Source of the DNA: Draconibacterium sp037442685
Lineage (GTDB): Bacteria > Bacteroidota > Bacteroidia > Bacteroidales > Prolixibacteraceae
DNA length: 64,000 nucleotides
Direction: 5' to 3'
Assembly: GCA_037442685.1 (NCBI GenBank)
Contig: JBBIPU010000005.1
Coordinates: forward strand, 1-64,000
The notes below the pieces were generated by a model. It was not told the origin of the DNA, ran no database searches, and was given only the letters and a program-made list of their open reading frames with translations. Below are positions 34,393 to 43,695 of this stretch, piece after piece. Every line of letters begins with the position of its first letter. Position 1 is the stretch's first letter. Position numbers and translations under genes: made by a program.

Positions 34393-35457
34393 ATGGGAAA
34401 TTCAACAGTTTATTCAAAAATAATCTACAGCCGGCAAACTGAAAAGGAACTGTTAATCTACATTGAAAATTACGTTCCCGGAAATGTATTTTTAGCCACG
34501 GAAGAGACTGTGGATAAAATCTGGATAAATAAATTCGATAATTTCCTGAAATCGAACAATATCAGAAAAGTTGTGATCCCAGCCGGTGAGAACAACAAAA
34601 AAATCGATTCGGTTATAAAAATCTGGGAATTGCTTTCAAATAACGGAGCCGATCGCAAATCGCTGCTGATTAATATCGGAGGCGGAATGCTTACCGATCT
34701 GGCAGGTTTTGCAGCCACTACTTTTAAACGGGGAATCGATTTTCTGAATGTACCAACAACCTTGCTTTCGCAGGTTGATGCATCGGTCGGAGGTAAAACC
34801 GGGATCAATTTCAGTGGATTTAAAAACGAAATCGGCACTTTTAAGGAGCCTGTTGCTGTTATCATTAATACCGATTTCCTGAAAACAATCGACAGGGAAA
34901 ATTTCATTTCGGGATTTGCAGAAATGATTAAACACGGACTGATTTACAATCCTCGTCATTTAGCTGATTTAAAATCGTTTGACCTCGAAAATATCGATTA
35001 CAACCATTTGCAAAATCTGATCCGCGATTCGGTTAATGTAAAGGAGTTTTTTGTAACAAACGATCCCACTGAAAAAAATATCAGGAAGGCGTTGAATTTC
35101 GGACACACTGCCGGACATGCCTTTGAGAGTTTTGCAATGATGCGGAACAAGCCGATTCAGCATGGATATGCAGTCGCATACGGAATGATTGCCGAACTTT
35201 ATCTTTCACTTAAAATATGTGGTTTCCCTGAAGAAGACTTTCAGAATCTGACTGCCTGGTTACTGAAAATGTATGGCAGATTCGGGATTTCCAAGACCGA
35301 TTTTGACACTCTTTTCGGATTAATGATGCACGACAAAAAAAATGAAGCAGGAAGAATTAATTTCACACTTCTGTCAGAAATCGGTAAAATTGAAATAAAC
35401 CAGAACTGCGATAAAAACCTCATCTTTGAATCATTACGTTATTTTGCGAATCTGTAA
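34393..35457 (+). CDS. aroB: 3-dehydroquinate synthase AroB
   Basis: A 354-aa enzyme for the second shikimate-pathway step, converting DAHP to 3-dehydroquinate with NAD and a divalent metal. Seen: INIGGGMLTDLAGFAATTFKRG (NAD-binding glycines, about 94-115), NVPTTLLSQVDASVGGKTGIN (about 119-139), the metal ligands around FAEMIKHGLI and LNFGHTAGHAFE. Length is standard. It is followed by aroA after 9 bp, forming a two-gene aromatic amino acid operon. Confidence 0.96.
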   Translation: MGNSTVYSKIIYSRQTEKELLIYIENYVPGNVFLATEETVDKIWINKFDNFLKSNNIRKVVIPAGENNKKIDSVIKIWELLSNNGADRKSLLINIGGGMLTDLAGFAATTFKRGIDFLNVPTTLLSQVDASVGGKTGINFSGFKNEIGTFKEPVAVIINTDFLKTIDRENFISGFAEMIKHGLIYNPRHLADLKSFDLENIDYNHLQNLIRDSVNVKEFFVTNDPTEKNIRKALNFGHTAGHAFESFAMMRNKPIQHGYAVAYGMIAELYLSLKICGFPEEDFQNLTAWLLKMYGRFGISKTDFDTLFGLMMHDKKNEAGRINFTLLSEIGKIEINQNCDKNLIFESLRYFANL

Positions 35458-35466
35458 GGCATTTTA

Positions 35467-36705
35467 ATGATTTACGAAATTTCAATAAAAAACAAAACGG
35501 TAAAGGCAACGATAAATCTGCCCTCATCGAAAAGTATCAGCAACAGAGCGCTGATTATTAATGCTCTGAGTTACAATCCATATCCGTTGCAAAATTTATC
35601 CGACAGTGACGATACAGTTGTTTTATCTGCCGCACTCAACTCAAATAACAATAAATTTGATATCGGACACGCCGGAACTGCAATGCGTTTTTTAACTGCT
35701 TTCCTGGCAAAAATTGTCGGAGAATGGGAAGTTACCGGTTCGGAAAGAATGCAGCAGCGGCCAATTTCAATACTGGTAGATGCTTTGCGATCGTTAGGCG
35801 CCCGGATTGAATATTTAAAAAACGAAGGATTCCCTCCTTTAAAAATTCACGGATCGCGCCTGACAGGAAAAACAATTGAACTCGACGGCAGCGTTTCAAG
35901 CCAGTATATTTCGGCGCTCTTACTCATTGCCCCGACACTTGAAAACGGATTGACCCTGAAGCTAACCGGAGATATTACATCGCGTACGTACATCGCACTT
36001 ACACTGAAATTGATGGCAAAATTCGGTGTTCAATACCGCTGGGAAGGTAATGAAATCAATGTTCCGGAGCAAAACTATCTCCCGCGGGATTTCACCATTG
36101 AAGCCGACTGGTCTGGGGCATCGTACTGGTACGAGATTCTGTCGCTTTGCTATTCAGGTGAGATTTTTCTTCAAAATCTTCAACTCGAAAGTTTACAAGG
36201 CGATGCAAATATTGCAGGTTGGTTTGAGCAATTCGGCGTTCAGTCAATTCAAAAAGAAAACGGGGTTCTGCTTTTAAAACACGAGAATTTATCGCCACAA
36301 AAACTAGTTCACGATTTTATTGAAAATCCCGATGTAGCCCAGACCATGGCTTGTTTATGCGTTTCTAAAAAAATCCCTTTTCATTTTTCGGGATTAAAAA
36401 CCTTAAAAATCAAAGAAACCGACCGTATTTCGGCCCTGCAAACCGAACTGGCAAAATTTGGCGCTGAAATTACAGAACCAGCGGATGGAGAACTTTCGTG
36501 GGATGGAAAAATAAATTCTGAAAAATATCTGGAAAATCCTCTGATTGAAACTTACCACGACCACAGAATGGCGCTGGCATTTGCACCAATGGCGCTTTCG
36601 GGTAGTAAAATACGTATTGACGATCCGATGGTAGTTACAAAATCGTATCCTGGTTTCTGGGATGATTTAAAAATCGCAGGTTTTGATGTTTCTGAAATTC
36701 AATGA
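35467..36705 (+). CDS. aroA: EPSP synthase AroA
   Basis: A 412-aa 3-phosphoshikimate 1-carboxyvinyltransferase, the sixth shikimate step. Features: the N-terminal LPSSKSISNRALIINAL (phosphate-binding Lys/Ser/Arg), HAGTAMRFLTAF near residue 65 with the usual G-T-A-x-R in place, SSQYISALLLIAP, and the C-terminal IKETDRISAL and YHDHRMALAFAP. The overall length is a little short (usual about 427) but no motif is missing. Coupled to aroB. Confidence 0.95.
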   Translation: MIYEISIKNKTVKATINLPSSKSISNRALIINALSYNPYPLQNLSDSDDTVVLSAALNSNNNKFDIGHAGTAMRFLTAFLAKIVGEWEVTGSERMQQRPISILVDALRSLGARIEYLKNEGFPPLKIHGSRLTGKTIELDGSVSSQYISALLLIAPTLENGLTLKLTGDITSRTYIALTLKLMAKFGVQYRWEGNEINVPEQNYLPRDFTIEADWSGASYWYEILSLCYSGEIFLQNLQLESLQGDANIAGWFEQFGVQSIQKENGVLLLKHENLSPQKLVHDFIENPDVAQTMACLCVSKKIPFHFSGLKTLKIKETDRISALQTELAKFGAEITEPADGELSWDGKINSEKYLENPLIETYHDHRMALAFAPMALSGSKIRIDDPMVVTKSYPGFWDDLKIAGFDVSEIQ

Positions 36706-36762
36706 TTTATTGAAGTTTTGATTTCAATTCTATTTATCTGTCAAAAATAACCCGGTATAAAA

Positions 36763-37206
36763 TTATCTTTTTTGTCGAAAAAACTCCTGCAGAAGTTCAG
36801 CAGATTCAATCTCCAGAATACCATCTGTAATTTCGGTTTTGGGATGAAGTACTTCGGGTGCGAATTTTTTAAACCCTCTTTTCTCATCGGGAGCACCGTA
36901 AACAATTCTTCCGATCTGCGACCAACCGAGTGCACCTGCACACATTGCACAGGGCTCAAGGGTTACATACAAAACACAATCATTCAGATATTTACCACCA
37001 AGCAGATTTGATGCGGCCGTAATTGCCTGCATTTCAGCATGAGCAGTCACATCGTTCAATGTTTCCGTCAAATTGTGCGCCCTTGCAATTATTTTACCGT
37101 TGGCAACAATAACAGCACCCACCGGAATCTCTCCCTCATCAAAAGCCTGAAGCGCTTCTGCAAAGGCTTTTTTCATGAAATATTCATCGCCGAAAGGTTC
37201 GATCAT
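36763..37206 (-). CDS. tadA: tRNA-adenosine(34) deaminase TadA
   Basis: A 147-aa zinc deaminase that converts A34 to inosine in tRNA-Arg(ACG). The zinc and proton-shuttle motifs are HAEMQAI (His and catalytic Glu) and PCAMCAGALGWS (two zinc Cys). The ATG at 37206 (MIEPFGDEYFMKKA) is preferred over the TTG at 37215 because family members start with a similar DEYFM segment. Length is normal. It is monocistronic, convergent with aroA and divergent from aspS. Confidence 0.93.
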   Translation of the reverse strand: MIEPFGDEYFMKKAFAEALQAFDEGEIPVGAVIVANGKIIARAHNLTETLNDVTAHAEMQAITAASNLLGGKYLNDCVLYVTLEPCAMCAGALGWSQIGRIVYGAPDEKRGFKKFAPEVLHPKTEITDGILEIESAELLQEFFRQKR

Positions 37207-37286
37207 AATTATCAAAAAGCATTATTTTCAAGGGCTGAAATTGCTAAAATCTTCTTATTTTCGCAACCAATTCAAATAAAATTAAA

Positions 37287-39050
37287 ATGTACAGAACTCA
37301 CACCTGTGGCGAACTTCGTATCGCCGATTTAAATACAACAGTTACGCTTGCCGGCTGGATACAACGAATCCGTGATCTTGGTGGAATGTCGTTTATTGAT
37401 CTCCGCGACCGTTACGGAATCACTCAGTTGGTGGTTGATGAAAACACCGGCAAAACAGTGGTTGAACAACTTGGCAGATTAGGAAGAGAGTTCGTAATTC
37501 AGGCAAAAGGTACAGTGCGGGAACGATCGAGTAAAAATAAAAATATTTCTACCGGCGATATTGAAATTGCACTTACTAAAATCAGGGTTTTAAGCCCGTC
37601 ACTTGTGCCTCCTTTCACTATTCAGGAAGACACGGATGGTGGCGATGATTTAAGAATGAAATATCGTTATCTTGATTTACGAAGAAGTCCGGTTCGTGAT
37701 AATCTTATTTTACGCGCAAAAATGGCTCATTCTGTGCGTAGCTATTTAAATTCACTTAATTTTATTGAAACCGAAACACCTGTTCTTATAAAATCAACTC
37801 CTGAAGGTGCAAGAGATTTTGTTGTTCCATCAAGAATGAATCCGGGTGAATTTTATGCTCTTCCCCAATCCCCGCAAATTTTCAAACAACTTCTGATGGT
37901 TGCCGGGTTCGACAGGTATTATCAGATCGTCAAATGTTTCAGGGATGAAGATCTTCGTGCCGACCGCCAGCCTGAGTTTACCCAGATCGACTGTGAAATG
38001 TCGTTTGTTGAGCAGAAGGATGTTCTGGAAACTTTCGAAGGACTGACAAAACACATGTTTAAGGATGTTTTAAATATTGAAATCAGTGATTTCCCCTGGA
38101 TGCCGTATTCCGAAGCAATGGAAAAATACGGAAGCGATAAACCTGACATTCGTTTTGAAATGCTGATCAACGACATTTCGGAAATTGCCAAAGGAAAGGG
38201 ATTCAGTATGTTCGACAGTGCTGAATACATTGGCGCGATCAATGCAACAGGTTGTGGCGAATACACCCGGAAACAACTCGATGACCTGACCAACTGGGTA
38301 AAACGCCCCCAGATTGGTGCAAAAGGACTTGTTTACATAAAATGTAACGAAGATGGCAGTTTTAAATCAACCATTGACAAGTACTTTTCTCAGGATGATT
38401 TAGCGAAATTTAGTGTTATTGCAAGTGCAAAACCCGGCGATCTCATCCTGATCATTTCAGGGGATAGAGAACACACGTTGAAAGCGCTTGGAGAATTAAG
38501 ACTTGAATTGGGTAATCAGTTGGGATTGAGAAAGAAAGGTATTTTCAAACCGCTTTGGGTGGTTGATTTTCCTTTACTTGAATGGAATGATGAAACCCAG
38601 AGATTCAGTGCAATGCACCACCCGTTTACATCACCAAAACCAGAGGATATTCCATTGCTTGATACCAATCCCGGTAAAGTAAGGGCAAATGCTTATGATC
38701 TGGTAATAAATGGCGTTGAAATCGGTGGCGGTTCCGTTCGTATATTTAACTCTGAATTACAGGCAAAAATGTTCGACAAGCTGGGCTTTACACCCGAACA
38801 GGCACAGGCACAGTTTGGATTTCTTATGAATGCATTTAAATATGGGGCGCCGCCACATGCAGGAATTGCATTTGGTTTCGATAGGCTTGTATCGATGTTT
38901 GCCGGATTGGATTCGATTCGCGATGTGATTGCATTCCCTAAAAATAACTCGGGGCGCGATGTGATGAATGATTCGCCTGCCCCAATCACATTGGAACAGT
39001 TGGAAGAATTGAATTTAAAACTCGATTTAAAGGATAAAAAACAGATATAA
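37287..39050 (+). CDS. aspS: Aspartyl-tRNA synthetase
   Basis: A 587-aa class II aminoacyl-tRNA synthetase of the bacterial type. Parts: the N-terminal anticodon-binding OB fold (residues 1-105; GWIQRIRDLGGMSFIDLRD), motif 2 with FRDEDLRADRQPEFTQID near residues 215-232, the bacterial GAD insertion domain (about 290-420), and motif 3 GIAFGFDRLVSMFAG near 530. The GAD insert shows this is the bacterial rather than archaeal form. It is followed directly by a strong terminator. Confidence 0.97.
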   Translation: MYRTHTCGELRIADLNTTVTLAGWIQRIRDLGGMSFIDLRDRYGITQLVVDENTGKTVVEQLGRLGREFVIQAKGTVRERSSKNKNISTGDIEIALTKIRVLSPSLVPPFTIQEDTDGGDDLRMKYRYLDLRRSPVRDNLILRAKMAHSVRSYLNSLNFIETETPVLIKSTPEGARDFVVPSRMNPGEFYALPQSPQIFKQLLMVAGFDRYYQIVKCFRDEDLRADRQPEFTQIDCEMSFVEQKDVLETFEGLTKHMFKDVLNIEISDFPWMPYSEAMEKYGSDKPDIRFEMLINDISEIAKGKGFSMFDSAEYIGAINATGCGEYTRKQLDDLTNWVKRPQIGAKGLVYIKCNEDGSFKSTIDKYFSQDDLAKFSVIASAKPGDLILIISGDREHTLKALGELRLELGNQLGLRKKGIFKPLWVVDFPLLEWNDETQRFSAMHHPFTSPKPEDIPLLDTNPGKVRANAYDLVINGVEIGGGSVRIFNSELQAKMFDKLGFTPEQAQAQFGFLMNAFKYGAPPHAGIAFGFDRLVSMFAGLDSIRDVIAFPKNNSGRDVMNDSPAPITLEQLEELNLKLDLKDKKQI

Positions 39051-39082
39051 AAAAAAGGGAAGTTTTCGCTTCCCTTTTTTTT
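39051..39082 (+). terminator. Bidirectional terminator between aspS and the exbD genes
   Basis: AAAAAAGGGAAG (39051-39062), loop TTTTCG, CTTCCCTTTTTT (39069-39080) and two more Ts. The A run on the left makes it usable by the convergent minus-strand operon as well. Confidence 0.85.
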
Positions 39083-39101
39083 ATAATACAAATTCACCTT
39101 T

Positions 39102-39575
39102 TTAATTTTCCTTTTTAATCTTCTTTGCTGAATAATTAATATGTAAAGCAGCAGCTTTTCGTAATTCAGTTTTTACATCTGCCACGATACCCATTTTGGT
39201 GTTTTCATCAATTTTCAATGAGAAAATCATACTTGGTCTTTCAGCTTCATCTCTTGCTTCCCTTTCAGCAATAACAAAATCACTGATGTCAGCAACATTT
39301 GCAAACTGATCGTTTAACTGGATACGCGGAGCAGTTCCAAATTTTGACTGATACTGCCTTAAAGGTTCTCCAATATAAATATTGCTTACAAGAGATTTTT
39401 TCTCAAGTTTATTAACCTCATTTGCCTGAGGTACTTTCACCTTGATCATCAGTGATACATCCCGCATCTGCACAACCACCATGAAAAAGAATAATAATAT
39501 AAATACTACGTCTGGCAATGATGCTGTAGATATGGCGGGAAGTTCCCTTTTGCCTCCTTTTCTAAATTTACTCAT
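39102..39575 (-). CDS. exbD: ExbD/TolR-like transport protein (second copy)
   Basis: A 157-aa bitopic protein: a basic N-terminus, one transmembrane helix containing the functional aspartate (ASLPDVVFILLFFFMVVVQ, Asp at about residue 22), and a periplasmic domain. ExbD works with ExbB as a proton-driven motor energising TonB-dependent outer-membrane import. The start overlaps the end of the first exbD by one base. The periplasmic part differs from the first copy, so the two may form a heteromeric motor or serve different TonB proteins. Confidence 0.9.
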   Translation of the reverse strand: MSKFRKGGKRELPAISTASLPDVVFILLFFFMVVVQMRDVSLMIKVKVPQANEVNKLEKKSLVSNIYIGEPLRQYQSKFGTAPRIQLNDQFANVADISDFVIAEREARDEAERPSMIFSLKIDENTKMGIVADVKTELRKAAALHINYSAKKIKKEN

Positions 39576-40150
39576 TATTTTGCTCCTCCGACTTTTTTAG
39601 GTTCAGCTTCCGAAATTCTCGACGGATAGATTTCTTTTATTGCGTCCTGCTGCTCAGCATTACATTTTTCGAATGGTCTGTCAAATTTACTCTGAGCCAG
39701 TTCATTTCTCAAATCGTTAATAGCACCCACCAATTCACTCTGAACGGCAATATACGTTTCATATTTTGTATCCCTGTCGTTTTGAAGTGAAATGACGCCC
39801 TTGGTTATCATAACTTCACCAAAAAAAGGAACTTCTTTTGGTTCTTTTTCCGGTAAATTCGGGTCGTTATTAGGATTTGACATAAATTCCTTTGTTTTTT
39901 CACGCAAATCAGAAACCCTTGACCACTGTCCTTCAACAAGCAAATCGTTGTTGCGGTTGACAAGAACTACAAAAACATTTCGTTCGTTTACGTCCTGTTC
40001 TGTTTCCTGTTCCTGTTCAACCCATTGCGGAAGCCTTCTTTCCAAACCTGTGTCAGTATTCATCTGGGTTGCCACCAGGAAGAAAATAAGCAACATAAAA
40101 GCAATGTCTGCTAATGAGGCTGCAGGTACTTCGGGTAATTTTTTAGACAT
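39575..40150 (-). CDS. exbD: ExbD/TolR-like transport protein (first copy)
   Basis: A 191-aa ExbD with the conserved membrane aspartate in ASLADIAFMLLIFFLVATQ (about residues 10-28). The periplasmic part is longer than in the second copy (usual ExbD about 140) and has a proline-rich loop near residues 95-110 and a pair of cysteine-free helices with a lone Cys near the end. It lies 15 bp after the four-helix membrane gene and overlaps the second exbD by one base, so all are in one operon. Confidence 0.9.
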   Translation of the reverse strand: MSKKLPEVPAASLADIAFMLLIFFLVATQMNTDTGLERRLPQWVEQEQETEQDVNERNVFVVLVNRNNDLLVEGQWSRVSDLREKTKEFMSNPNNDPNLPEKEPKEVPFFGEVMITKGVISLQNDRDTKYETYIAVQSELVGAINDLRNELAQSKFDRPFEKCNAEQQDAIKEIYPSRISEAEPKKVGGAK

Positions 40151-40165
40151 ATTGATTTTTTTAAA

Positions 40166-40624
40166 CTACTTAAAAAAACGTGAAACCGAAGCATATATCA
40201 TTGATACTATTGAAGTTCCCAATACAATATATGTTGCGATTAAACCCGTATCAATCCACTTCATAATGGTAGGAGTAATCGTACCATCATCAATAAATTT
40301 CTGCGCGCCAAGGAACGTAGGCATCTTATTAGAAGCTAACAAATACGATATAAGTATGACAGCTCCTATCAATCCCAACGCCATAAATCCCTTTTTGGCA
40401 GCCGAAAAATCAGTTACCATCTGGTAAATGGCGAATCCAATTAATATTATTATGCTTATAGCTAATAAAATGTAGGCCCAAACCAGATTTGTGCTTAGCC
40501 AGCTGTTCATGGCCGGATCCGCTTCATTATCACTGATATTCGCAATAAATGATATTGCAAGTATCGCAGTTATCAGGATAATAGCCCACATAAAAATTGA
40601 AACATATTTTCCAACCTTGCTCAT
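40166..40624 (-). CDS. Four-helix membrane protein inserted in the exb operon
   Basis: A 152-aa very hydrophobic protein with four predicted transmembrane helices (about residues 8-27, 46-67, 80-98 and 125-146) and short loops. I do not recognise a named family. It lies 3 bp after exbB and 15 bp before exbD, so it is almost certainly expressed with the motor proteins. It could be an accessory subunit or stabiliser of the ExbB-ExbD complex; this is inference from context only. Confidence 0.8.
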   Translation of the reverse strand: MSKVGKYVSIFMWAIILITAILAISFIANISDNEADPAMNSWLSTNLVWAYILLAISIIILIGFAIYQMVTDFSAAKKGFMALGLIGAVILISYLLASNKMPTFLGAQKFIDDGTITPTIMKWIDTGLIATYIVLGTSIVSMIYASVSRFFK

Positions 40625-40627
40625 GGA

Positions 40628-41428
40628 TTATTTATTTTTCAAATTATGTTTTACAAGAAGGTCTAATAAAGAAATAGAGGCATCTTCCATGCTGCTAACA
40701 ATGCTGTCGATCTTACTCATACAATAGTTGTAGAACACCTGGAGCACGATAGCTGCAATCAAACCTCCGATGGTTGTGATCAAAGCAACTTTAATACCAC
40801 CGGCAACCAGTGAGGGGCTGATATCTCCTGCAGCTTCGATAGCATCAAAAGCCATAACCATACCTACCACTGTTCCAAGGAATCCTAACATAGGTGCAAG
40901 GGCAATAAACAATGCAATCCATGTTAAACCGCTTTCAAGTAAACCAGCCTGTACACCGCCATAAGAAATAACCGATTTTTCAACTACATCCAATCCTTCA
41001 TGGTGTCTGTCAAGTCCCTGATAGAAGATACTTGCAACAGGTCCGCGTGTATTACGGCAAACTTCTTTTGCTGCTTCCACACCACCTTTATTTAATGCTT
41101 CTTCGACTTTACTTAACAGTTTCTTTGTGTTGGTTGTTGCCAGATTCAGGTACAGAACCCTTTCAATAGCAAACGCCAACCCAAGAACAAAAGAAAGTAA
41201 AATTGAAGTCATAAAGCCGGGACCTCCTTCAATAAACTTTTGTTTTAATGCACTGTGGAAAGATTTCCCTTCTTCAGCTTTTGCTGCAGCCTGTTCTTCA
41301 GTATCGGTAGTTACCTGAGCTTTTGCAGGAGCTGCCTGTGTAGCTGGAGCATTCTGTGCGACTGCAACATTTACTGCCATAATAAATAGCATCCCAAATA
41401 CTGCCATTAACGCGAATAGTCTTTTCAT
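40628..41428 (-). CDS. exbB: ExbB/MotA/TolQ-type proton channel protein
   Basis: A 266-aa ExbB. It begins with a hydrophobic signal-like helix (MKRLFALMAVFGMLFIMAV) and an Ala/Gln-rich periplasmic stretch, then a first membrane helix (about 75-92), a cytoplasmic loop, and two helices with the family's GFLGTVVGMVMAFDAI and VALITTIGGLIAAIVLQ pore-lining segments (about 180-235). The N-terminal extension is common in Bacteroidota ExbB. First gene of an operon with the four-helix protein and two ExbD genes. Confidence 0.93.
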   Translation of the reverse strand: MKRLFALMAVFGMLFIMAVNVAVAQNAPATQAAPAKAQVTTDTEEQAAAKAEEGKSFHSALKQKFIEGGPGFMTSILLSFVLGLAFAIERVLYLNLATTNTKKLLSKVEEALNKGGVEAAKEVCRNTRGPVASIFYQGLDRHHEGLDVVEKSVISYGGVQAGLLESGLTWIALFIALAPMLGFLGTVVGMVMAFDAIEAAGDISPSLVAGGIKVALITTIGGLIAAIVLQVFYNYCMSKIDSIVSSMEDASISLLDLLVKHNLKNK

Positions 41429-41576
41429 AATTGTTTTGAATTTTTAATTAATAATTCCCTAATTTGTTTGTATTGATTTTTTATTTAAAAAAATTTCCTT
41501 TCCAACAAGCAAAATATTTGCTTCTAAAATAAACAAAAGTACAACATTTCCGAGAACAATCCTCCGCTTTTTTTGG

Positions 41577-41664
41577 CGGAGAGAGAGGGATTCGAACCCT
41601 CGGTACCGTTTTGCAGTACACACGCTTTCCAGGCGTGCCAGTTCAGCCACTCCTGCATCTCTCC
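41577..41664 (-). tRNA. tRNA-Ser (anticodon GGA)
   Basis: An 88-nt class II tRNA on the minus strand: acceptor GGAGAGA/TCTCTCC, anticodon stem CACGC/GCGTG around CTGGAAA (GGA, decoding UCC/UCU), a long variable arm, T arm GAGGG-TTCGAAT-CCCTC and discriminator G. The next three bases (41576-41574) are CCA, so the 3' end appears encoded. All stems pair. Confidence 0.95.
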
Positions 41665-41729
41665 TTATTTCGACTGGCATCCCCAAAAGAGGGCTGCAAA
41701 TTAATAAAAAAAAGTGAATATAAAATAAG

Positions 41730-42773
41730 CTATTCACTAATTTCCCCTCGCAAACTTTTATTCAGATACATTTTAACTTCGTCAATGCTCAGTCCCTGTC
41801 CTAATAAGAACATTAATTTGGTAATTGCAGCTTCGGTTGTCATGTCTTTTCCCGATACCACACCGGCATTCAGCAGTTCCAGACTTGTTTCATATTGTCC
41901 CATAATAACGCGTCCTCCCTCGCACTGTGTTATATTCAACAAAACAATTCCGTTCTTAATCGCCATTTTAATGCAATTTATCAGCCACTGCGAAGTCGGG
42001 ACATTACCCGAACCAAATGTTTCCAATACTATTCCTTTCAACCCCGGAATTTGTAAAATCGATTTGAATACTTTTTCGCTTATGCCCGGAAACATTTTAA
42101 TAATTACCACATTATCATCAAACCTGGTATTAACTTTTAAAATCCCCTTATTTTCAGGATGATAAATAAATTCATTATTGAAACGAATGTCCACACCTGC
42201 CACGGCAAGTTCAGGATAATTCACCGAATGAAATGCTGCAAACTGTTCTGAGTCTCTTTTCACGGTACGGTTCCCCCTGAAAAGTTTAAAATCAAAATAA
42301 ATACATACTTCAGGTACCTTACTTTTTCCGCCTTCGCTGGCAGCTGCAATTTCAACCGATGTAATCAGGTTCTCCTTTCCATCGGTCCTGATCATTCCGA
42401 TTGGCAGTTGCGATCCTGTCAGAATTATTGGTTTATCCAGGTTTTCGAACATGTAACTTAACGCCGAAGCCGTGTAAGCCATGGTGTCGGTACCGTGTAA
42501 TATTACAAATCCATCGTATTTGTTGTAGTTCTTTTTTATGGTAAGGGCAATCTTAATCCAAACCGAAGGATTCATGTTCGAGGAATCGAGGGCAGGATTA
42601 AAAATTACAGTCTGAATGTTAAAATTAAACTTATTCAGTTCGGGGACCTCTTTCAGTATCTGATCGAACCTGACCGGGGAAAGGGTGCCAGTTTCGGGGT
42701 GCTGAACCATGCCGATGGTACCGCCGGTGTAAATAATCAGTATTGATGTATTGTTGCTTTTTTCAGGTATCAT
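41730..42773 (-). CDS. ansA: Type I (cytoplasmic) asparaginase
   Basis: A 347-aa L-asparaginase hydrolysing asparagine to aspartate and ammonia. Both threonine-containing active-site motifs are present: IIYTGGTIGM near residues 13-22 and LHGTDTMAYTASALSYM near 85-100. The absence of a signal peptide fits the cytoplasmic type I enzyme. The ATG at 42773 was chosen; the longer frame to 42848 would overlap tatD by 47 bp and add a non-conserved basic leader. It is the second gene of an operon with tatD. Confidence 0.93.
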   Translation of the reverse strand: MIPEKSNNTSILIIYTGGTIGMVQHPETGTLSPVRFDQILKEVPELNKFNFNIQTVIFNPALDSSNMNPSVWIKIALTIKKNYNKYDGFVILHGTDTMAYTASALSYMFENLDKPIILTGSQLPIGMIRTDGKENLITSVEIAAASEGGKSKVPEVCIYFDFKLFRGNRTVKRDSEQFAAFHSVNYPELAVAGVDIRFNNEFIYHPENKGILKVNTRFDDNVVIIKMFPGISEKVFKSILQIPGLKGIVLETFGSGNVPTSQWLINCIKMAIKNGIVLLNITQCEGGRVIMGQYETSLELLNAGVVSGKDMTTEAAITKLMFLLGQGLSIDEVKMYLNKSLRGEISE

Positions 42774-42801
42774 AGGTTTGGTCCGAATTGTTTGCAATTT
42801 A

Positions 42802-43566
42802 TCAAATTCCAAACAATCTGCGCGAATTTGCCGTGGTAATTTCTGCAACTTCCTTAAATGGGATCTGATAAATTTCGGCTAATTTCTGAGCAACATAAAC
42901 CAGATAAGAACTTTCATTTCTTTTGCCCCGCTTTGGTTCGGGCGAAAGATAGGGTGCATCTGTTTCAATGACCAGGTTATTAATTTCTGTTTTTTTCAGA
43001 AACTGACCCAGATTACTGTTTTTATATGTAACAACGCCGCCAATTCCTAATAAAAATCCTAAATCGACTATTTTCTTTGCTTCGGTTTCATCTCCTGAAA
43101 AACAGTGAAAAATACCTTTCAGCGAACCATTCTGTTCATCTTTCACAATTTCATAAACTTCATTAAATGATTCCCTGACGTGAATGACGATGGGCAGATT
43201 CCTCGATTTTGCAAGTCTGATCTGGTGCCGAAACGCTTCCTTTTGTTCCTCGAAAAACGTGCGGTCCCAGTACAGATCGATCCCGATTTCACCAATACCG
43301 TAAAACTTTTGTTTGTCAAGCCAGTATTCCACCACCGACAATTCTTCTTTATAATCCTTCTGAACCGAAGTGGGATGAAGTCCGATTAAAGGATAACAAA
43401 CATGCGGATAAGCATTGCTCAGATCGAGCAATCTTTTAATTGTACCCGAATCGATATTGGGAAGCACAATCTTTTTGACATCATTGTTGTAGGCATTTTG
43501 CAATACCTCTTCGATATCGTCGTTATAATCTTCGGAATAAATATGGGAATGTGTATCAATCAGCAT
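42802..43566 (-). CDS. TatD-family metal-dependent hydrolase
   Basis: A 254-aa TIM-barrel nuclease-like hydrolase. Metal ligands: the N-terminal DTHSHIYSEDY, the Glu in GIGEIGIDLYWDR, VIHVRES, FHCFSGDETEA and ETDAPYLSPEP. TatD enzymes have 3'-5' DNA/RNA exonuclease activity. The ATG at 43566 puts Met-Leu-Ile before the DTHSH motif as usual in the family, and a -7 box lies 17 nt upstream of it, inside the longer frame that starts at 43617. Confidence 0.93.
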   Translation of the reverse strand: MLIDTHSHIYSEDYNDDIEEVLQNAYNNDVKKIVLPNIDSGTIKRLLDLSNAYPHVCYPLIGLHPTSVQKDYKEELSVVEYWLDKQKFYGIGEIGIDLYWDRTFFEEQKEAFRHQIRLAKSRNLPIVIHVRESFNEVYEIVKDEQNGSLKGIFHCFSGDETEAKKIVDLGFLLGIGGVVTYKNSNLGQFLKKTEINNLVIETDAPYLSPEPKRGKRNESSYLVYVAQKLAEIYQIPFKEVAEITTANSRRLFGI

Positions 43567-43583
43567 GTCAAAAAAAATTTCGA

Positions 43584-43591
43584 CAAATGTA
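43584..43591 (-). promoter_or_regulatory. -7 promoter box TACATTTG for tatD-ansA
   Basis: On the minus strand an exact TAnnTTTG match 17 nt before the tatD ATG; a TTG (CAA at 43615-43617 on the plus strand) lies 23 bp upstream, at the edge of the allowed -33 spacing. Confidence 0.5.
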
Positions 43592-43695
43592 TAAAACGAA
43601 TTTATCCTGAAATGCAATCCAACTTTAACAAAAAATTAAGTTTTTAATTGTATTTCAGGATAATCGACCCAAAAAACTGATACACGTAATCAAAA

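Noticed and set aside
39792..40427. Plus-strand frame of 211 codons opposite exbD and the four-helix gene
   Set aside because: It spans two genuine genes and their gap on the other strand and has no recognisable domain.
41459..41737. Minus-strand frame across the tRNA-Ser gene
   Set aside because: Most of it is the tRNA itself; no independent coding evidence.
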